Of a stretch of 64,000 bases of DNA, positions 56,673 to 64,000 are shown piece by piece (the first letter of the stretch is position 1; each line of letters opens with the position of its first letter). Source of the stretch: Ruminococcus flavefaciens (GTDB lineage: Bacteria; Bacillota; Clostridia; Oscillospirales; Ruminococcaceae); assembly GCF_900108555.1 (NCBI RefSeq), contig NZ_FNWV01000004.1:186001-250000 (forward strand). The letters are read 5' to 3'. The notes beneath the pieces are model-generated. The model was not told the DNA's origin. It ran no database searches and worked only from the letters and a program-made list of their open reading frames with translations. Position numbers and translations under genes: made by a program.

Positions 56673-56701
56673 TTGAAATTATATCTCATATGTGATATAA
56701 T
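56673..56701 (+). promoter_or_regulatory. Promoter of nadA
   Basis: TTGAAA (56673-56678), 17 bp, TATAAT (56696-56701). Confidence 0.82.
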
Positions 56702-56749
56702 TGATAAAATAGGTTAATTGTAATTTTACTCCAGAAAGGAAGTATATAT

Positions 56750-57682
56750 ATGACTGTCCGTGAATTACAGGATAATATCATAAAGCTCAAAAAAGAGACT
56801 AATACCGCTATCCTCGCACACTGCTATCAGGCGCGTGAGATATGCGAGATAGCCGATTTCGTCGGCGACAGCTACAAGCTCAGCGTTGACGCAAAGGGCG
56901 TATCTCAGGAGAATATCCTCTTCTGCGGAGTACACTTCATGGCGGAGACCGCAAAAATGCTCTCACCTCAGAAGCGCGTTTTTCTCTCGAATAAACACGC
57001 AGGCTGCCCTATGGCTGAGCAAATGGACGCCGAGATGATAAGCATGATACGCGCACAGGAGCCTGACCGCACCGTAGTTGCTTACATAAATACAACTGCT
57101 TCACTGAAAACAGTCTGCGACGTATGTGTTACTTCTTCAAGCGCACTTAAAATAGTAAAGGCTCTCGACAGCGACAAGATACTGTTTATCCCCGACTGCA
57201 ATCTCGGTGATTATATAAAGAAGCAGTGCCCCGACAAGGACATAAAGCTCCTACAGGGCGGCTGTCCCACACACGCAAGGATAACTCCAAAGGAAGTCCT
57301 CAAAGCAAAGGAAGAACACCCCGATGCACTCTTCCTCGTTCACCCCGAATGTACTCCTAAGGTAGTTGAGCTTGCTGACTATGTAGGCTCTACCACAGGT
57401 ATCATGGACTACGCAAAGAAGTCCGACAAAAAGGAATTCATCATCGGCACAGAAAACTCTATCGTAGAGCATTTGCAGTATGACTGCCCCGACAAGAAAT
57501 TCTATCCTGTAAGCCGTGACCTCGTCTGTCACAACATGAAGCTCACAACTCTCCCCGACATATACAACACTCTTGTAGGTATCAGCGGCGGTGACGGCGA
57601 TGCATTTGAGATACTCATGGACGACGAGCTTATTGCACAGGCAAGAAAATGCATAGACGAAATGATAAGGCTGGGCGGCTGA
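56750..57682 (+). CDS. nadA: Quinolinate synthase A
   Basis: [4Fe-4S] enzyme of 310 residues that condenses iminoaspartate with dihydroxyacetone phosphate to quinolinate for NAD. It has AHCYQAREICEIADFVGDSY, FCGVHFMAETAKML, and the three cluster Cys regions near 85, 170 and 265. nadB and nadC, its usual partners, are not in the window. Instead it is followed after one base by hydE. Confidence 0.94.
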   Translation: MTVRELQDNIIKLKKETNTAILAHCYQAREICEIADFVGDSYKLSVDAKGVSQENILFCGVHFMAETAKMLSPQKRVFLSNKHAGCPMAEQMDAEMISMIRAQEPDRTVVAYINTTASLKTVCDVCVTSSSALKIVKALDSDKILFIPDCNLGDYIKKQCPDKDIKLLQGGCPTHARITPKEVLKAKEEHPDALFLVHPECTPKVVELADYVGSTTGIMDYAKKSDKKEFIIGTENSIVEHLQYDCPDKKFYPVSRDLVCHNMKLTTLPDIYNTLVGISGGDGDAFEILMDDELIAQARKCIDEMIRLGG

Positions 57683-57683
57683 T

Positions 57684-58721
57684 ATGACAGAACTTGTCCA
57701 GAAGCTTTATACTACAGGCGACCTTGACGACACCGAGCTGAAAGCTCTTATTGAAACAAATGACGAAGCTGCTGCAAAGCTGCTGAAAGAAAAAGCAGAT
57801 GAGGTAAGGCAGCAGCACTACGGCAAAAAGGTGTTCCTGCGCGGACTTATCGAGGTGTCAAGCTACTGTAAGAACGACTGCCTCTACTGCGGCATACGCC
57901 GCAGCAACAAGGACGCTGACCGCTACCGCTTATCCCGTGAGGATATACTCAGCTGCTGTGAAAACGGCTATGAGCTGGGCTTCCGCACATTCGTAATGCA
58001 GGGCGGCGAGGACGGCACATTCACCAATGACTTCATGTGCGATGTGATATCCGAGATAAAGTCGAAATATCCCGACTGTGCAGTAACGCTTTCTCTCGGA
58101 GAACGCTCATACGAAAGCTACAAGCGCATGAAAGAAGCTGGTGCGGACCGCTATCTGCTCCGTCACGAGGCTGCCTCCGAGGAGCTTTATTCACAGCTCC
58201 ACCCCGAGGGCATGAACCTTGAAAACCGCAAGAAGTGCCTGTTTGAACTGCGTGAGCTGGGCTATCAGGTAGGCGCAGGCTTCATGGTAGGAGCTCCTCA
58301 TCAGACCACAGAGCATATAATAGCAGACCTGCGGTTTTTACAGGAATTGCAGCCCCAGATGATAGGCATAGGACCTTTCATACCTCATCACAATACCCCC
58401 TTTGCAGAGGAAAAAGGCGGCACTTTGGAGCTTACCCTGAGACTTCTCGGTATACTCCGCCTTATGTTCCCTAAGGTGCTTCTCCCTGCCACAACAGCAC
58501 TCGGCACTATCGCTCCAAACGGCAGAGAGCTCGGTCTGCAAACAGGCTGCAACGTTGTAATGCCCAATCTTTCGCCTGTAAAGGTACGCAAGAAGTACGA
58601 CCTTTATGACAATAAGATATGCACGGGCGAGGAAGCCGCAGAGTGCAGGAGCTGCCTGCAAAGACGCATAAACTCCGCAGGATACGAAGTCGTATCCGAA
58701 CGCGGTGACTGCATAGATTAG
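57684..58721 (+). CDS. hydE: [FeFe]-hydrogenase H-cluster maturase HydE
   Basis: Radical-SAM protein of 345 residues. The cluster motif is CKNDCLYC (CxxxCxxC), and it is followed by IRRSNKDADRYRLS, LSLGERSYESYKRMKEAGADRYLLRHE and IGIGPFIPHHNTP, all closely like characterised HydE. A second cysteine set (ICTGEEAAECRSC) matches the optional C-terminal cluster. It makes part of the dithiolate-bridged diiron site. hydF, hydG and hydrogenase genes are not nearby. It is translated one base after nadA. Confidence 0.9.
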   Translation: MTELVQKLYTTGDLDDTELKALIETNDEAAAKLLKEKADEVRQQHYGKKVFLRGLIEVSSYCKNDCLYCGIRRSNKDADRYRLSREDILSCCENGYELGFRTFVMQGGEDGTFTNDFMCDVISEIKSKYPDCAVTLSLGERSYESYKRMKEAGADRYLLRHEAASEELYSQLHPEGMNLENRKKCLFELRELGYQVGAGFMVGAPHQTTEHIIADLRFLQELQPQMIGIGPFIPHHNTPFAEEKGGTLELTLRLLGILRLMFPKVLLPATTALGTIAPNGRELGLQTGCNVVMPNLSPVKVRKKYDLYDNKICTGEEAAECRSCLQRRINSAGYEVVSERGDCID

Positions 58722-58750
58722 ATCAATTTTTGCCTTGCAAAAATCGATCT

Positions 58751-58864
58751 GAGTTGAGAGTGAAGAGTTGAGAGTTTAGGTGTTCGCTTCGCTCACGTTA
58801 TTTTATTTTTATCGCCAAAGGCGACTCCATAACTTTCAACTCTCAATTCTCAACTCTCAACTTT
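58751..58864. repeat. Inverted-repeat element with GAGTTGA heptamer ends
   Basis: The left end is GAGTTGA GAGTGAA GAGTTGA GAGTTTA (58751-58778); the right end (58832-58864) is its inverted counterpart in heptamers. The core at 58780-58827 resembles, inverted, the core at 43859-43905. No gene. Confidence 0.9.
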
Positions 58865-58917
58865 TATGTTATAAAAAACACTAAAATCTGCCTATACATT
58901 AATTTAAGGAGAATACT

Positions 58918-59862
58918 ATGCGAGTTCGTTTTCATCTTCCCGATTTTTCGGGAAATTTCAAGCTTAATGTTATGTTTGCGGAAATGCTTGCCCACCGCCC
59001 CGAATTATTCCGCGAGGGTGTGGAGATCGCTTCATTCTACGGCGTTTTCCCTCCGTCAATATGGAACGGCGGCAGGACACAGGGCGGAGTCTGTGACAAG
59101 ACCTTTGTAAAAAGCGTCATCAAGACCTTTAACGACAGAGGTATACCTCTTCGCTTCACATTCACAAATCCTGCACTCGAAAAGAAGCATCTCAGCGATC
59201 CGTTCTGCAATATGGTCATGAATTTAGCAAACAACGGTCTCAACGAGGCTATCGTTATGTCACCTATCCTCGAGGACTATATCCGCAGGAACTTCCCTAA
59301 CTATAAGCTTACAAGCTCTACCTGCAAGCGTCTGAATTCCATAGAAGGACTTCTTGACGAGCTGAAAAAGGATTACAGCATAGTCGTAATGGACTATGAT
59401 CTCAATAACAAGTTCGATCTTCTCGAACAGATACCTATGGAGGACAGACCCCGCATAGAGTTTCTTTCAAATGCCTGCTGTGAGCCGAATTGTCCGCGCC
59501 GTTCAGCACATTACCACTCTATCGGCGTTCAGCAGATAGCCTACAACGAGCATATCAAAAAGTATCCTAATCTGCCATTTGATGCTACCAAATACGATCC
59601 CGAGCACTTCCGTGACTGCCCTTACTCACACAGAGGACTCTTTGATATAAAAGGTCTCAGCACACATATATCCCCTGATGATATCTGGGATAAGTACGTA
59701 CCTATGGGCTTTGAGCAGTTCAAGATAGAGGGCAGGACTGCAAGTCCTATCAATGTACTCGAGACTTATATCTACTATATGGCAAAGCCCGAAAGCCGTG
59801 ACGAAGCAAGATTTATCCTGCTTAAATCCCTTGAAAATTCGGGTGCGCTTGTATTCAAATAA
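58918..59862 (+). CDS. U32-peptidase-like TIM-barrel protein
   Basis: A 314-residue protein not confidently identified. Features recall the U32 family: SPILEDYIRRNFPNYKLTSST, a Cys cluster LSNACCEPNCPRRSAHYH, a second DCPYSHRG, and FKIEGRT near the end. In characterised U32 relatives such cysteines hold a [4Fe-4S] cluster for hydroxylation or peptidase-like roles. No signal peptide. AAGGAG precedes the ATG. The substrate is unknown. Confidence 0.65.
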   Translation: MRVRFHLPDFSGNFKLNVMFAEMLAHRPELFREGVEIASFYGVFPPSIWNGGRTQGGVCDKTFVKSVIKTFNDRGIPLRFTFTNPALEKKHLSDPFCNMVMNLANNGLNEAIVMSPILEDYIRRNFPNYKLTSSTCKRLNSIEGLLDELKKDYSIVVMDYDLNNKFDLLEQIPMEDRPRIEFLSNACCEPNCPRRSAHYHSIGVQQIAYNEHIKKYPNLPFDATKYDPEHFRDCPYSHRGLFDIKGLSTHISPDDIWDKYVPMGFEQFKIEGRTASPINVLETYIYYMAKPESRDEARFILLKSLENSGALVFK

Positions 59863-59922
59863 GAAAATATGCTTTGTCCGTGAACTTTCATGGACATCAA
59901 CGAAACGAATAGGAGTAATTTA

Positions 59923-61452
59923 ATGAGAGCAGCCGCTGTTTTCAGCGATAATATGGTGCTTCAGCGTAACAAGAATATCCGCATATTCGGCACCTGCAAC
60001 GCTGATGAAAAAATAATAACCGTAGCTATCCCCGAGCTTGAAAGCTTCGCAAAGGCTACTGTAAAAAACGGCAGGTGGGAGGCTATCCTGCCGCCGCGCA
60101 AGGAGTGCAATTGCTGCACACTTGAGATATCCTGCGGAGCTATAAAGAAGATATTCCATAACGTTGCTATAGGCGAGGTGTGGCTGGCAGGCGGTCAGTC
60201 AAATATGGAGTACGAGCTTCACAACGACAAAAACGGCATCAAAGAACTGACTCAGTGCAGCGATGTCAATGTAAGATATTATTATACACCTAAATGTGAA
60301 ATGGTGGACGAGAACCTTGAACGTGCGGAAAGGGAGTCCTGCTGGATGCTGCCCTCCGCAGAAAATGCTTCTTCATGGTCGGCTGTAGGCTACTATTTTG
60401 CAAAGGAACTGAGTGCCCGTCTTGGAGTCACAGTAGGCATTATCGGCTGCAACTGGGGCGGTTCTTCCGCTTCTGCATGGATAAAGAGAGAATACCTCGA
60501 ACACGACATACGTCTGAAGCCTTACCTTGACGACTATGACAACGCCATTGCAGGCAAGACCGACGAGGAAATGATAAAAGAATTTGACGAGTATACCGTT
60601 AAGCAGACCATATGGGACAGGAAAATAAATGAGTATATTGCTGCAAATCCCGGCGTAAAATGGGCAAAGGTAGTAGAATTATTCGGTGAGAACCGCTACC
60701 CCGGACCTATGGGCATCAAAAATCCCATGCGTCCCTGCGGACTTTACGAAACTATGGTCAGCAGAATAGCTCCGTATACTATCACAGGTGTGCTCTGGTA
60801 TCAGGGAGAGTCCGACGACCACCGTCCTCATACCTATGAATACCTGCTGAAAACGCTGATACAGAACTGGCGAAACACATGGAAGGACAAGGAACTGCCC
60901 TTTATGATAGTTCAGCTCCCAATGTTCATATATGAAGATATGCCTGATACCAAGAGCTGGGCATATATCCGCGAGGCTCAGGAAAACGTATACCTTTCCG
61001 TAAAAAATACAGGTCTTGCAGTGTGTCTCGACTGCGGAGAATTCAACAACATCCACCCTGTTGACAAGGCTCCCGTAGGTCACAGACTGTATATGCAGGC
61101 TATGACCGAGGTCTACGGACTCATGGGCTACAGTATGTCACTGCCGCCGTTATACGACAATTTCGAGATAATAGATGACGCTGTCCTTATCCACCTTATG
61201 AACTGTGAAAAGGGACTGGGCGGCAAGAACGAGAATTGTCTCGACGGCTTTGAGATAGCAGGTGCCGACGGAGTATACTATCCCGCAGATGCAGCGGTAA
61301 AGCTCCCGTACATAGAGCTGAAGAGCGATAAGGTGCCAAATCCGCAGAATGTACGTTTCATGTGGACAAACTATGCAGAGGTATCCTTATTCGGCGTAAA
61401 CGGACTTCCTCTTGCACCTTTCCGCACCGACCGCTTTGAAGAACAGGAATAA
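59923..61452 (+). CDS. SASA-domain (sialate O-acetylesterase-like) esterase
   Basis: A 509-residue SGNH-like carbohydrate esterase. The nucleophile Ser93 is in GGQSNME, WYQGESDDHRP supplies the central block, and NIHPVDKAPVGHR the Asp-His pair. No signal peptide, so it probably removes acetyl groups from imported oligosaccharides. AGGAG favours ATG 59923 over an earlier in-frame start at 59890. Natural substrate may be acetylated xylan fragments or sialic acid; undetermined. Confidence 0.88.
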   Translation: MRAAAVFSDNMVLQRNKNIRIFGTCNADEKIITVAIPELESFAKATVKNGRWEAILPPRKECNCCTLEISCGAIKKIFHNVAIGEVWLAGGQSNMEYELHNDKNGIKELTQCSDVNVRYYYTPKCEMVDENLERAERESCWMLPSAENASSWSAVGYYFAKELSARLGVTVGIIGCNWGGSSASAWIKREYLEHDIRLKPYLDDYDNAIAGKTDEEMIKEFDEYTVKQTIWDRKINEYIAANPGVKWAKVVELFGENRYPGPMGIKNPMRPCGLYETMVSRIAPYTITGVLWYQGESDDHRPHTYEYLLKTLIQNWRNTWKDKELPFMIVQLPMFIYEDMPDTKSWAYIREAQENVYLSVKNTGLAVCLDCGEFNNIHPVDKAPVGHRLYMQAMTEVYGLMGYSMSLPPLYDNFEIIDDAVLIHLMNCEKGLGGKNENCLDGFEIAGADGVYYPADAAVKLPYIELKSDKVPNPQNVRFMWTNYAEVSLFGVNGLPLAPFRTDRFEEQE

Positions 61453-61475
61453 TACAAATATAAAGGAGAACCATT

Positions 61476-62246
61476 ATGCTTTTAGCAGTAGATATCGGTA
61501 ATACAAATATAGTTTTCGGCTGTGTCAACGATAAGGACGAGGTAGTCCTTTTTGAGCGCATAAGCACAAACCATAACGCTACATCCGCTGAATACGCTGT
61601 ACTTATCAGAACTATCCTCGAAATGAACAGCTTCAATGTATCCGACATAGACGACGCTATCATGTCATCTGTTGTACCGTCCGTTACGAATACAGTCAAG
61701 GAAGCTATCCACAAGCTTTTCGGTGTTGATGTTATGGTTGCAGGTCCGGGAGTAAAAACAGGACTTAACATACTCATCGACAACCCTGCTCAGCTGGGAA
61801 GCGATCAGGCTGTTGACGCTGTTGCAGCTATAAACGAATACCCTGTCCCACTTATCATCATTGATATGGGTACAGCTACCACACTTTCCGTAGTTGACAG
61901 CAAGAAAAATTACCGCGGAGGACTTATCCTCACAGGCATGAAAGTGGCTGCGGACGCTCTTACAGCTCGTACTGCACAGCTGCCGAAGGTAAATTTTGAA
62001 GTACCGCCTCACGTTATCGGCACAAACACTATCGACTGTCTGAAAAGTGGTATCCTCTACTCAAACGCAAGTGCTCTCGACGGCATAATCGACCGCATCG
62101 AGGAAGAGCTTGGTGAAAAGTGTACAGCTGTAGCAACAGGCGGACTTTCCGAGCTTGTTGTTCCGCTTTGCAAACGCAAAATAATCCTCGACAACAACCT
62201 GCTCATCAAGGGACTTGCAATAATCTACAGAAAGAACAAGAAATGA
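61476..62246 (+). CDS. coaX: Type III pantothenate kinase
   Basis: First step of CoA synthesis, 256 residues. It has the ASKHA-fold phosphate motifs DIGNTN (6-11) and DMGTATT, and GPGVKTGLNI, all typical of CoaX. AAAGGAG precedes the ATG. birA, often beside coaX in Firmicutes, is 16 kb away here. A terminator follows. Confidence 0.95.
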   Translation: MLLAVDIGNTNIVFGCVNDKDEVVLFERISTNHNATSAEYAVLIRTILEMNSFNVSDIDDAIMSSVVPSVTNTVKEAIHKLFGVDVMVAGPGVKTGLNILIDNPAQLGSDQAVDAVAAINEYPVPLIIIDMGTATTLSVVDSKKNYRGGLILTGMKVAADALTARTAQLPKVNFEVPPHVIGTNTIDCLKSGILYSNASALDGIIDRIEEELGEKCTAVATGGLSELVVPLCKRKIILDNNLLIKGLAIIYRKNKK

Positions 62247-62254
62247 TAATATCA

Positions 62255-62284
62255 AAGCCGCTGCATTTGCAGCGGCTTTTCTGT
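62255..62284. terminator. Terminator between coaX and the M23 peptidase
   Basis: AAAGCCGCTG, CATTTG, CAGCGGCTTT, then TCTG. The T-run is short but the stem is strong; it sits between convergent genes. Confidence 0.8.
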
Positions 62285-63984
62285 TAGTTCTTCTTTTTAT
62301 CCTTATCTTTGTCTTTATCCTTATCTCTGTCATCATCGAAACTGTTGACAGTATTCAGGAACAACTCAGGATTAAGGCATATTCCGTGGTGACGCACCTC
62401 AAAGTGACAGTGGTTTCCTGTTGAGTCGCCTGTAGTACCTACTTTACCGATGAGCTGACCGCGTGAGACATACTGTCCCTCGTCAACGAGTACCTTGCTC
62501 ATATGACCGTATACCGTCTGATACTCATCGGTATGACCGATCTGTACAAAATAGCCGTAGCCGCCTGTGTTCCAGCCTGCCGAAACTACCTCGCCGTCAG
62601 CAGCCGCATAGATATCAGTTCCGCCGTCAGCAGCTATATCCAATCCCTTGTGGTTTCTTGCACCGCCGAAGTGGTCGCTTATATATCCTCCGTCAACAGG
62701 CCAACCGAACTCGCCCGAACCTGTAAGGATAGTACTCGGGCTGTCAGGTCTTGCAGCATATACGCCTATACCTATCTTTTCCACAACAGGCTCTTTTGTT
62801 ACCTTTGAGCTTATGGTCTTACGTGAATACTCCTTGCCGTCAACGAAAGTAACTTCGATATGGCTTACCTTTTCGCCTCGTCTGCCCTTTACGATAACAT
62901 CTCTTACGCCTTTATTAAGGGAGCTTGTTTCAACTTCCACCGATTCATAATCAAGGAAGCTGACAGCATCAAGCTCGCGGACATACTGTATAGGAAGGTA
63001 GCTTTCCTTCTCGATAACATTTACAAGAGTGCCCTTGCGGCATTGCTCTGATATACCGGGATTTAGCTCTTCAAGCTTTTCTGTTTCCATGTTGTACTTC
63101 TGTGCGATGGCAACAGCCGTATCGCCTCTCTGAGCGATATATACAGCCTTTTTGTCCTTGGAAGAGGTAAGGAGTTCGATAGCATCCTTTTCTGTCATAA
63201 CACTGCTTGCAAGGTATATTCCGTGAGAATACTCGACAGTGTTCTTATATCCGAGATCCTTTACAACACCGTCAACGCGGAAATTAAGTATCCTGTCATT
63301 GAGAGCGTCCTGCACCTTGTCCTTATTCTGTACTGCACCTATGAACTTACCGTCGATATAGATACCGTAAGCTTCCTTGAGAGCCTGATCCGAGGCAGCA
63401 AGCATCTCGTTAGCCAGCTGAGCCGAAGAAAAAACAGTATCGTTCTCATTTATTATCCTGAGCGAATATTTAGCCGAAAGGTCGATCTTTTCCGCTTCTT
63501 CCGAGTGAGCTATTCTCTGCTTGACTTCACGCTCAGCCTCTTCAAAGTCAGCCTCCGCAGTTATCATGCCTATCTCTTTGCCGTTATACTCAACGCTGAG
63601 ACCATATTCCAGTCCCGAGCCGTATTTTACTATACCCACAAGGAATGCAATTGATAGTATGGGCAGTATATAATTGAAAGCCGTGTAGAAAACTCCGTCC
63701 TCACCGAAAAGGTACGAACCCCAGAAGTTAATGAGTGCCTTTTTGTATTCACGCTCGTCCTCTTTTTTGGCTTTGCGGACATTTTTCTGTAGCTTCTTGT
63801 TCAGATCAAATCTGCTCTTCATAGGAGATATAAGCTCCTTAAAGAGCCACAGGAGTGCTTTCAGTATAGACTTACCGAGGTCGACAAGCTCGGAGAATAT
63901 GAGCTTTATGCCCAATATTACGCCTATAAGGACTGCCGCAAATACTTTTACCGCAAAATGACCTGCTCTTGTGAAAAAGTCCAT
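62284..63984 (-). CDS. LysM/G5/M23 cell-wall peptidase
   Basis: A 566-residue protein. Two hydrophobic segments (near 9-30 and 107-125) bracket a basic cytosolic loop. Outside follow a ~160-residue region, a LysM (VYIAQRGDTAVAIAQKYN), a G5 domain with KTISSKVTKEPVVEKIG, and the zinc M23 endopeptidase (HKGLDIA, YGHM, HCHFEV). The C-terminus is (DK)n: DRDKDKDKDKDKKKN. It probably cleaves peptidoglycan cross-links. It converges on coaX; its promoter lies beyond the window. Confidence 0.92.
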   Translation of the reverse strand: MDFFTRAGHFAVKVFAAVLIGVILGIKLIFSELVDLGKSILKALLWLFKELISPMKSRFDLNKKLQKNVRKAKKEDEREYKKALINFWGSYLFGEDGVFYTAFNYILPILSIAFLVGIVKYGSGLEYGLSVEYNGKEIGMITAEADFEEAEREVKQRIAHSEEAEKIDLSAKYSLRIINENDTVFSSAQLANEMLAASDQALKEAYGIYIDGKFIGAVQNKDKVQDALNDRILNFRVDGVVKDLGYKNTVEYSHGIYLASSVMTEKDAIELLTSSKDKKAVYIAQRGDTAVAIAQKYNMETEKLEELNPGISEQCRKGTLVNVIEKESYLPIQYVRELDAVSFLDYESVEVETSSLNKGVRDVIVKGRRGEKVSHIEVTFVDGKEYSRKTISSKVTKEPVVEKIGIGVYAARPDSPSTILTGSGEFGWPVDGGYISDHFGGARNHKGLDIAADGGTDIYAAADGEVVSAGWNTGGYGYFVQIGHTDEYQTVYGHMSKVLVDEGQYVSRGQLIGKVGTTGDSTGNHCHFEVRHHGICLNPELFLNTVNSFDDDRDKDKDKDKDKKKN

Positions 63985-64000
63985 TTTACTGTACCGTGAA

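Overview
The window looks like a chromosomal segment of a strictly anaerobic, low-to-mid GC Gram-positive of the Oscillospiraceae, most probably Ruminococcus in the strict sense. The basis is T-box leaders, a CIRCE operator, near-consensus SigA promoters (TTGACA/17/TATAAT), strong AAGGAGG ribosome sites, sporulation-family proteins (SpoIID, SpoIVB), an [FeFe]-hydrogenase maturase (HydE), and an F-type ATP synthase beside fermentative and biosynthetic genes. No phage, plasmid, insertion sequence, CRISPR array, rRNA or tRNA was seen. The genus call is inference from content, not from a database search.

Layout. 1-440 (minus): consensus promoter, heptamer repeats and a T-box leader reading cysteine, feeding a gene that starts at 20 and leaves the window. 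545-2529: htpG under a perfect CIRCE. 2583-13575 (minus): an almost gapless 11-gene run, gltA, lipoprotein, response regulator, histidine kinase, DUF1385, prmC, recA, recX, rimO, pgsA and a DtxR-like regulator. 13707-14729: spoIID. 14789-23202: a polysaccharide operon (initiating sugar-phosphate transferase, manC, gmd, three small paralogous GYD-repeat proteins, two GT4 glycosyltransferases, rmd, a coiled-coil protein) that should make and use GDP-D-rhamnose. 23262-30170: the ATP synthase operon, with two identical c subunits and a delta-alpha fusion. 30554-33096: secD-secF. 33118-36050: FHA protein, PP2C phosphatase and two membrane proteins. 36051-41067: purB, then rimM and trmD interleaved with a pair of paralogous anchored proteins. 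41318-43700: HPr, SpoIVB peptidase (minus) and a membrane protein. 43754-46147: birA, an AIM24-family protein, a 47-residue membrane peptide and a zinc-ribbon protein. 46367-55047: the leucine/branched-chain operon leuA, ilvB, ilvN, leuC, leuD, nudix, YhfC-type protease and leuB, with a T-box(Leu) before leuA and a leader-peptide attenuator before ilvB. 55338-62284: acidic lipoprotein, ridA, nadA, hydE, a U32-like protein, a SASA esterase and coaX. 62284-63984 (minus): LysM/G5/M23 peptidase.

Working together. The clearest modules are GDP-rhamnose synthesis plus glycan assembly, ATP synthase, Sec auxiliary translocation, and leucine/acetolactate synthesis controlled by aminoacylation sensing. 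The most unusual items are the ATP synthase delta-alpha fusion (a 1:3 stoichiometry problem), the GYD-repeat small-protein family in the glycan operon, the ribosome-mediated attenuator before ilvB, and intergenic heptamer-repeat and TGTAGGG/CCCTACA palindromic elements found at many gene borders.
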